Positions 57,070 to 64,000 of a stretch of DNA of 64,000 bases are shown one piece after another (the first letter of the stretch is position 1; each line of letters opens with the position of its first letter). The notes below the pieces were generated by a model, which worked only from the letters and a program-made list of their open reading frames with translations, did no database searches and was not told where the DNA came from. The position numbers were made by a program, and so were the translations under genes. This DNA is from Muricea muricata (taxonomy: Eukaryota > Cnidaria > Anthozoa > Malacalcyonacea > Plexauridae): the NCBI GenBank assembly GCA_963855995.1, contig OY979717.1, positions 19,939,906 through 20,003,905 of the forward strand. Direction: 5' to 3'.

Positions 57070-58392
57070 TAAAATACAAAAGAACAGTAACTCCGAATAA
57101 CATTTTGTAGCTTTATTGTATCTACGTTTCGACTATATTTTAGATCATCAGGACAGATTAGTGTAATATTACAGAAACGTGCATATAATTATATACAGTT
57201 AGAAGGAGGAGCTTAATAATGTCAATGAAATATTATCAGTTCTTTGGACGCCTTAGTGCCGTGATTTAGTTCTGGTTTTCTTCTTTGTATTGCAAGGGAT
57301 TCCTTATACAATAGTAGAGACCAGTGGTCAGATTTATCAATTATTTTACAGTTGTCAAATATAAGTTGTGTTAAGTTAGTGTTAATAGTATTAGAAGAAT
57401 CAGGTGTTAGTTCCATCAATTAGAGTTTTGATATGCTGGAAGTGCTCGCAAGAGTAAATGTGGCATTAATTTCTGAACGGTCACGAGTGCTGTGTTCTTT
57501 AAGGCGCGCAAAAAGGCCGCGACCTGTTTTGCCAATGTATGAACTTTTGGAGCCAGGAGAAGAAAACTGATACACTATACGGAGCTTTGGTATTCGTTCG
57601 GTGTTTTGTCTTTGCACGACAGGAAACAATTAGCTTGGGTGGTCCGCCAGTGCAGGATAAACTTGCATGGTCCTTTTAGTAAGCGGCAAGTTTTATTGAT
57701 GAATCTCTTAGCGAGAGTGTTACCGTATTTTCCAATGTATGGTAAACGTATTCATATCTCAGGCCGATTTGGCGAGGATGGGGACTCTTGTGCATTATTG
57801 TTCATGAGTTGTGGTGTGAATGCGTTAATTAGCTTTCTTGCTATGTTTCGAGAAAACCCATTCCATGAGATGAAGAAACATGGCAAGAAAGCTAATTAAC
57901 GCATTCACACCACAACACATGAACAATAATGCACAAGAGTCCCCATCGCTGCCTTTTTACGCGCCTTAAAGAACACAGCACTCGTGACAGTTCAGGAATT
58001 AATGCACACATTAACTCTTGCGAGCACTTCCAGCATATCAAAACTCTAATGGAACTAACACCTGATTCTTCTAATACTATTAATACAAGCTTAACACAAC
58101 TTATATATATTTAACGTACAACTGTAAAATAATTGATAAATCTGACCACTGGTCTCTACTATTGTATAAGGAATCCCTTGCCATACCCAGAAGAAAACCA
58201 CGGCACTAAGGCGTCCAAAGAACTGATCATATTTCAATGACATTATTAAGCTCCTCCTTCTAACTGTATATATATGCACGTTTCTGTAATATTACACTAA
58301 TCTGTCCTGATGATGACTAAAATATAGTCGAAACGTAGATTCAATAAAGCTACAAAATGTTTTTCGGAGTTACTGTTCTTTTGTATTTTATT
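57070..58392. mobile_element. Inverted pair of Penelope-like element 3' ends
   Basis: The left arm (57070-57855, minus) and the right arm (57881-58392, plus) are near-identical in inverted orientation; the outer ends pair as aacattttgtagctttattg / caataaagctacaaaatgtt. The short centre has gctttcttgc / gcaagaaagc. The right arm lacks about 280 bp of the left (between 57950 and 57960). The minus-strand arm encodes a GIY-YIG endonuclease, identifying a Penelope-like retroelement. Tandem or inverted partial copies are usual at Penelope termini. Confidence 0.85.
57222..57860 (-). pseudogene. Penelope-like GIY-YIG endonuclease C-terminus
   Basis: Reading the minus strand: IRLPYIGKYGNTLAKRF (the linker typical of Penelope), TTQANCFLSCKDKTP, then IVYQFSSPGSKSSYIGKTG, the GIY-YIG start, and LFARLKEHSTRD with the catalytic Arg and following H. 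In the family the Y-x-F-x-C-x2-C motif precedes YIGKT; here both cysteines are Ser, which should disrupt the zinc-binding element. Frame changes at about 57600 and 57420. Confidence 0.8.
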
Positions 58393-58600
58393 AAAATACT
58401 CAGTGGTTCCCATAACATAGAATTAGTTGCTGAAATAAATGCTGCAACTTGTAACTCGGAGGGGTTACAATCCCCCATAAAATTAACCTGTCCAAGGGGT
58501 TGCCATCCCCATTGGAAAGCTCCTAGAACTTGCATGCATGGATTCTCTTTACCACAAATAATTTTGGTTTATTGCCAGAAAGTGATAATTACAAAAAATT
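58393..58600. other. Spacer between the Penelope pair and LINE 4
   Basis: A ggggttacaatccccc motif at 58459 recurs as ggttacgatccgcc / gttacaatcccct at 60606-60645, on the other side of LINE 4, so related sequence flanks that LINE. Confidence 0.4.
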
Positions 58601-60510
58601 ACGAAATGCGGTTACAACAGGTCACGGAAGGCAAAAAGTGAATATAATTGGGCTCAATTAGCTAGAAAGCAAGATCCTAAACAAATGTGGAAGATACTAA
58701 ATGATATTCTGCCAAACAAAGTAAAAGTACGTCCACATGCCTTTTTAGTCCATCTGCAACGAAATTTAACCAATTTTTTACTCAAATCACAGGCACTTTA
58801 TGTGGGCAATTTGGGAATGTCCGACTACCAAACATTTTGAGTTCCAGAGTTATTCAAGACTTCGATTGCTTTACAGAATGTGAGTGTCAGCTTTGTATGT
58901 CAAGAACTCTCGAAACTGAAACTAACTAAAGCAACTTAACTGGTCTTTATGGAACTCCAGCGATAATGTTAAAGGATGGTGCTAATGTAATTGCAAATTC
59001 GGTTGCATAAATTATAAATTGAACAATCTCGACAGGGCAAATTCCAACAGAATGGAAAGGAGCGAATGTCACACTTATTTTTAAGTCAAGAAAAAGAAGC
59101 GATGAAAACAACTACCGACCTATTTCAGTTATCTCTCTTATCTCTAAGATCCTGGAACTTGCAGTCCAAGTATAGCTCACCGCATTCCTCTCTGAAAACA
59201 ACGTGCTATCTACTTATCAATCTGGCTTTTGGAAAAAAAATACTCAACCGAAACTGCGGTTATTTATCTTGTTGATCATATACTTGAACATATGGACAAA
59301 CAGCAATTAACGAGTGCAGTATTTTTAGATCTGAAAAAAGCCTTCGACCTCGTTGACCATGAGTGTTTGCTTCATAAAGCAGAGCATTATGGAATCAGAG
59401 GTCGAAGTTAGAGTGGTTTCGAAATTAACTCACAAACCGAAAACGAAAGGTAAACTATGCAAACGAACTATACTCCACCTTGTTTTAGAGTATGGCGTCC
59501 CTTAGGGGTCAGTGCTGGGGTCTCTGCTGTTTGTCTTATACATCAATGACCTACAAAAATGCCTAATGAATTGTTCAATAAGTATGTAGCTGATGACACG
59601 ATTATCTTGCACACTTGTCCTGATACATACCAATAAAATTATGACGATCCTACAGAACGATCTAAACCGAGTAACACACTGGATGGCAGATAATAGGCTT
59701 GTTTTAAATCAAACACGCTTTTGTAACTAAGCCACGACTTGGTAAGATTTCGGGCTTTACCGTGCAGCTTCATTGTCATGATATTGAAATAGTTCCTAAA
59801 TTTAGTTATTTGTGGGTAATGCTTGACGAACACATAACATTGAAGGAACACACTGAAGTCACATGTAACAAGGTTGTCAAGCATTTGGGTATGCTATCGC
59901 GATTACGTCCTTGTTTAACACTTGAGGCTTAAGAAAGTGTATACAACTCATTTGTTTTGCCCGTTTTTGACAACATCGATGTTATTTGGACTGTCTGTTG
60001 GATGCTGTCAAAATCTTCAAAGACTGCAGAATTGTGCAGCACCGCATAATATTACAACAGAATAGTTCTAAGAATACGCTTGCTAGTCTTGCTAGTGGAC
60101 TTAGCCACTCGTAGAAGTAGGCATAAATGTATTTTAGTCTTTAAGTGCCAAGATAATTTGGTCCCGGTATATCTAAATGACCATTTTGGGAAAATACTAT
60201 TCACACATGCATATAATGCTAAAAGAAAAAAAATTACCTCCATTTACCGAAACCAAAGCTCAGTCTACGCAAAAGAACTTTCAGATTCTCTGGAACATTT
60301 CTTTACAATGCACTTCCGAGCAGAATAAAGAATGCTATAAGTTTGTCAAATTTTTATCATAAATTGTATTCCGTACGTAAATAGTTTTTAACAATATTTT
60401 AATAATGTAATGATAGCTATAGCTTAAATTTTGTAACTACTTCATCATATGCAGTGCCCCTAAGGATGCCAGCCTTTGTGCTGATTGGGCTACCCTGCTA
60501 AAATAAAGTT
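58600..60510 (+). mobile_element. Decayed LINE (LINE 4)
   Basis: The linker PKQMWKILNDILPNKV starts near 58675. RT: NNYRPISVISLISKILELAV, LSTYQSGF, FLDLKKAFDLVDHECLLHKAEHYGI, then in decayed frames LFVLYINDLQKC and YADDTIILHT (active site kept). The 3' end is near 60510 with aataaag but no clear short-repeat tail. Many stops and frame changes; oldest of the four plus-strand LINEs by appearance. Confidence 0.82.
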
Positions 60511-62219
60511 TTCTGATCTATTAGGTGCACTTCAACTCCATGGCAATGTATTTATTGTTATAGTAAAGGCCAATTACAATACGACAAACTAAAGTTCTTT
60601 GGTGTTACAATCCCCTATCAGGCAATGTTACAGGGGTTACGATCCGCCGAACGTTAACCTGACTAAAGACTTACAATCCTCTTGGACAATCTATAGAATT
60701 TATATGATATGGATACTGGAGTTTGGTGGAATATCCTTTTTATTCTGACAAGCTTAAGGTTGCTGAGTAGGAAAATATCTAGCCAGCTCTTTAGGAGCCA
60801 GCTTCAGCTCTCTTCCTGTCTCTGCAAAGGTAGGGACAAAGAGATACTTAGCACACATGCATCACCAACATATGTCTCACAAGATCATTTCTATTGGTTA
60901 ATCTAATGTCATCAAAAACATGTACGACATTTTTATCAGCTATCAGGTTGCCTGCCATAATGTACACATGCTTGCATCGTGCGCAGAGCGTGATCGAGAC
61001 GCCCTAGGTTACATGAATGACAGTTGCGCACGACGTCAAATACAGCGTACTTGAAAAATATCCAAGAAAGATGAGAACCATGGACTGACTATGATAGTCG
61101 TATTGCTCCATTAACTTTAATTTATACCTAAATATTACAAATAAATCGGCCTTGACGTAGCTCAATCATCGTGTGGGTTAACACTTCTTTGCAATTAAGT
61201 CAGTGAACATTGTGGCTTTTTTTGCAGTTCGTCCTTCTGTGGAAATCGAATTCGCACGTGTGGAAATCGAATTCGCACGTTAAATATCAAAGTCCGAAAT
61301 AGTACTTCTAGTAAAACGATAAGTAAAATAGTTTATAAATATGTAAATATACAGTATATATTAAAAGCGACGTTTCGTGGGTGGAATGCTCCCCAAAAAT
61401 ATTAAAAAACATCAAGCCTTAAGAATAGTTTTGACAATATGCGTATGATTTTGAACCAAAAAATGTTTCAAATACTGAGAAATATTGCTTATGCTATAAC
61501 ATCTTAAACCACGATTTTACGATGCTAAAACCACGATATTCCCCAAAACAAAGAATATCATGCAATTGGTTAATTCCATTGTTATCTATTTCAATAACAT
61601 TGCTCTTTTAAAATTGTTCTAATTTATGCAAAACTTTAAACAATGTTTTCTCCTAAAAAGAAGTCTAGCAAAACTTCTGTTTTCACGAAATTTTAAGAGA
61701 ACTAGAATCTTAGGATTTGGAAAAATGTCAAAACTTTCAAAAGAGGCGTTTTTAAAAAAAATAAAATTTGAGGGACATTGAGAGTGTTTGGCACTGAGAA
61801 CCTTCACACACAAACACAATCGACAGTTAGAAAAGGTTATGAGGAATCGAACTGGCCTTATAACTGATGAGGAGACTCTCGTGTATCATTAACTCATACG
61901 AGTCAGAAAAGGAAGAGAGAATTTTGAAATTGTCAAATTCCACTTTGTGACCAGAATCTCAAAGGTGGAAAAACACACGGGACATAGCGGGGGTTATAGG
62001 TACGTTTTCCTGTGATAGGCGAGATACCCAGGCCAAAGCATAACGAATGAGCAATAGGGCCACTCAGCAGTGCAACACGGCGCCTATTATTATGCAGTTT
62101 ACTGGCTGCAACTAGCCAGTTCAGCGTTGACAATAAAAGGCTTTTTTTATTTAGCTTTGCTACAAGGGCAGGGTCACCACAACAGCGTGAGCCAATTACT
62201 GTGGGCCCGTAGTACCTAT
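60511..62219. other. Spacer without recognised genes
   Basis: Contains a 24-bp tandem duplication (gtggaaatcgaattcgcacg at about 61239 and 61260). Frames here lack domain signal. Confidence 0.4.
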
Positions 62220-62406
62220 CCCACCCTATCAACTTTCCCTGTGGGAGAAAACCGGAGTGCCTGGAAAAACCCCCACGAATTTCGGCAGAGCGTTGACTAT
62301 ACTCTTATCACATGTGGACTGAGTTCGAGTCCACCTTACTGGGGATCGAACTCGGAACCTTAGAGGTGAAAGGCGAGTGGTCTGACCACCACACCACCGA
62401 AGCCCC
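62220..62406 (-). repeat. tRNA-derived SINE
   Basis: On the minus strand the head begins ggggcttcggtggtgtggtg (A-box-like) and contains ggttccgagttcgatcccc (B box, plus 62341-62359), with cctttcacc at the anticodon position, resembling tRNA-Glu. The head lacks a proper tRNA 3' half, and the body follows: caacgctctgccgaaatt then ggcactccggttttctccc. Shared body with the copy at 23968-24090 shows a dispersed family transcribed by RNA polymerase III. Confidence 0.82.
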
Positions 62407-63764
62407 AAAAATCGAAGGCAATTGAATGGCTTCCATAATAGTAATGAGATGTGTGTGGCGATATGCATGGACACACAGTCTATCCTCTCCCTTCCCCCTA
62501 TGCTTTGCCCAGTCGCTCTGATATTCTAGTGTGTAAATAGCGTGAGGTTTTCCAATATATGCGCGCAATCGGCGCTAAATAAGGCACACAACTCTATAGA
62601 ACTTAGATCTCAGGTAAATGCCCATATTAACCGCGACAAATTAAGGCTTTTCGCCCTAGATGTATATTATACTTAAATGTTTCATTTTTCGAATAGTTTT
62701 CAACGATTAAAATGTAAAAGGTTCTTCGCCTGGCATCGTCGTATTGTTTTTCTCCTCAGTTTAAAAATTTTTCTTGTTGGTGCAATAGGCAACTGCATGA
62801 CAGTAAATTAAATTCTTATATGTCAAGCGAATGTTTCTATACATAAGATACGACCATAGAGAATGTAAATAACATAAGGAATGATGGAGGGGGATGAAGT
62901 ATTATATAGTAACCTGGTTATTAGAGAGAAAGAGGGATTCAAGTCCTCTGAATATTTGCGCATTGACCACAGCAATTTCCATCCATCCCCATAAAGACTC
63001 ATTGCTGTTGACTTTAAAATGAGCTCATGCATTGATTCTTTCAGTACATGTAAATTTGGCGTCAACAAGTGCAATGGGTCAACGTTTTCGCGGTTTTTTT
63101 CTTTACTTTGTCTTTGGTAACATGAAGTTATATACTATACCGTACCGTACCGTACGGTAAAACAGAAAAACACGGCTCGCACACGATACTTTAAGAAAAC
63201 CTCGATCCTTCGTTTCGGTGAATATTCACCAATAATCACTTCGCCTTCGGCGAATAATTGTAAATTATTTTGCACTATCTTGAACACATTTCTCAAATTA
63301 ATTTAATTTAATGCTTTTTTGTTTTTTTCTTTCTGAAGAGAAATTGTGAGCTAACTAGAAATTTTAGACACTGCATCTATTCAATCTTTTTAGATCCAAT
63401 GGCATTCGCCGTTTTTATGAGTGCTCTGAAGATTTTTTATATAAGATATAATAAGTCCAATAATCAACATATTATTTAGTGTCAAAAATATCATGAATCG
63501 GAAGCTTGGAAAGTCATATTAATTATACCATTCGCTCTCGATTTCATAGTATAATTGTTAAATATTATGTCATGCAAATACCTGGAAGATGCGCAGCGTC
63601 AAAGGGTTGTATATTATATGACCGACAATTTGTATGCATCTATAGCTATCTGCCTATCTATATGCAAAGGCCTTTTAACCTTGTATTGTACATGTGGTTG
63701 TATATTAATATATGACGTCAATTCAACGTTGATCAATACTCAATAGCATATAGTTTGATCATTC
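62407..63764. other. Spacer without recognised genes
   Basis: A small palindrome accgtaccgtaccgtacggt at 63142-63161 and a hairpin cggtgaatattcacc / ttcgccttcggcgaa near 63218-63256. No domain-bearing frames. Confidence 0.4.
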
Positions 63765-64000
63765 TACAACGATAAATTCATTTGAGTGAAAAAGCAATAG
63801 AGGACCAAGATTTGAACCATGTGGTATACCGGAGTGAATACTCCTAACAGATGATTGATTATGATTTAGCTTTCTTTCTAAAGAGATATGGCTTTATCCA
63901 CACTTAGATTGTTCTTGGAAGCCGTAATATTTTAGTTTAGCAAGAAGTATCTCATGATTTATTGTATCAAAAGCCTTTTTTATATATCGAGGAATACTAC
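63765..64000 (-). pseudogene. LINE reverse-transcriptase fragment cut by the window edge
   Basis: The minus strand from 64000 down reads VVFLDI, stop, KKAFDTINHEILLAKLKYYG, RT motif A, followed at about 63830 by a decayed GIPHGSNLGP-like motif B. In-frame stops present. Opposite in orientation to LINEs 1-4; the rest lies outside the window. Confidence 0.8.

Overview
The window is eukaryotic and looks like an invertebrate metazoan: AT-rich sequence, intron-split genes with canonical GT/AG sites, SRCR-domain exons, Penelope, CR1-like and Gmr1-like retroelements, tRNA-derived SINEs and many palindromic miniature elements. The repeat repertoire fits a cnidarian or sponge best, but the sequence alone does not settle the species.

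The main host gene runs right to left on the minus strand from about 34870 past the left edge. It was assembled by reading splice sites and reading phase by eye. Exon 1 (34870-34792) encodes a signal peptide. Nine exons follow, each coding one SRCR (scavenger receptor cysteine-rich) domain; eight are phase 1-1 and one (22376-22084) is not. A 36-nt linker exon (23106-23071) lies between the first two. The leftmost exon (131-17) encodes a leucine-rich-repeat N-terminal cap and ends in phase 2, so LRR exons are expected just outside the window. The predicted protein, signal peptide then nine SRCR then LRR, is an unusual architecture for a secreted or membrane receptor. Oddities are an in-frame TGA in the first SRCR exon, a phase mismatch after the second, and cysteine losses that always remove whole disulfide pairs.

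Introns hold most of the remaining left half: a 1.6-kb foldback element with a perfect 8-bp target duplication (5612-7236), several long-TIR elements (14450-16452, 17795-19690, 19928-21917), nested MITEs, a SINE fragment, and in the 10-kb first intron a decayed Gmr1-type Ty3/gypsy retrotransposon (24990-32330) in the opposite orientation, with integrase before reverse transcriptase. That element is itself split by a 2.3-kb insertion.

Right of the gene (37-64 kb) I see almost only mobile DNA: four plus-strand LINE relics (37.1-39.4, 39.4-44.1, 48.5-49.6, 58.6-60.5 kb), a TIR-bounded element carrying a zinc-finger ORF and half of a RecQ-like helicase (44852-46801), mariner-like MITEs including a natural filled/empty pair (54467-55512), a tail-to-tail pair of Penelope 3' ends with a GIY-YIG domain (57070-58392), a tRNA-derived SINE (62220-62406) and a minus-strand LINE fragment cut by the right edge. 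No rRNA, intact tRNA gene or CRISPR array was seen.
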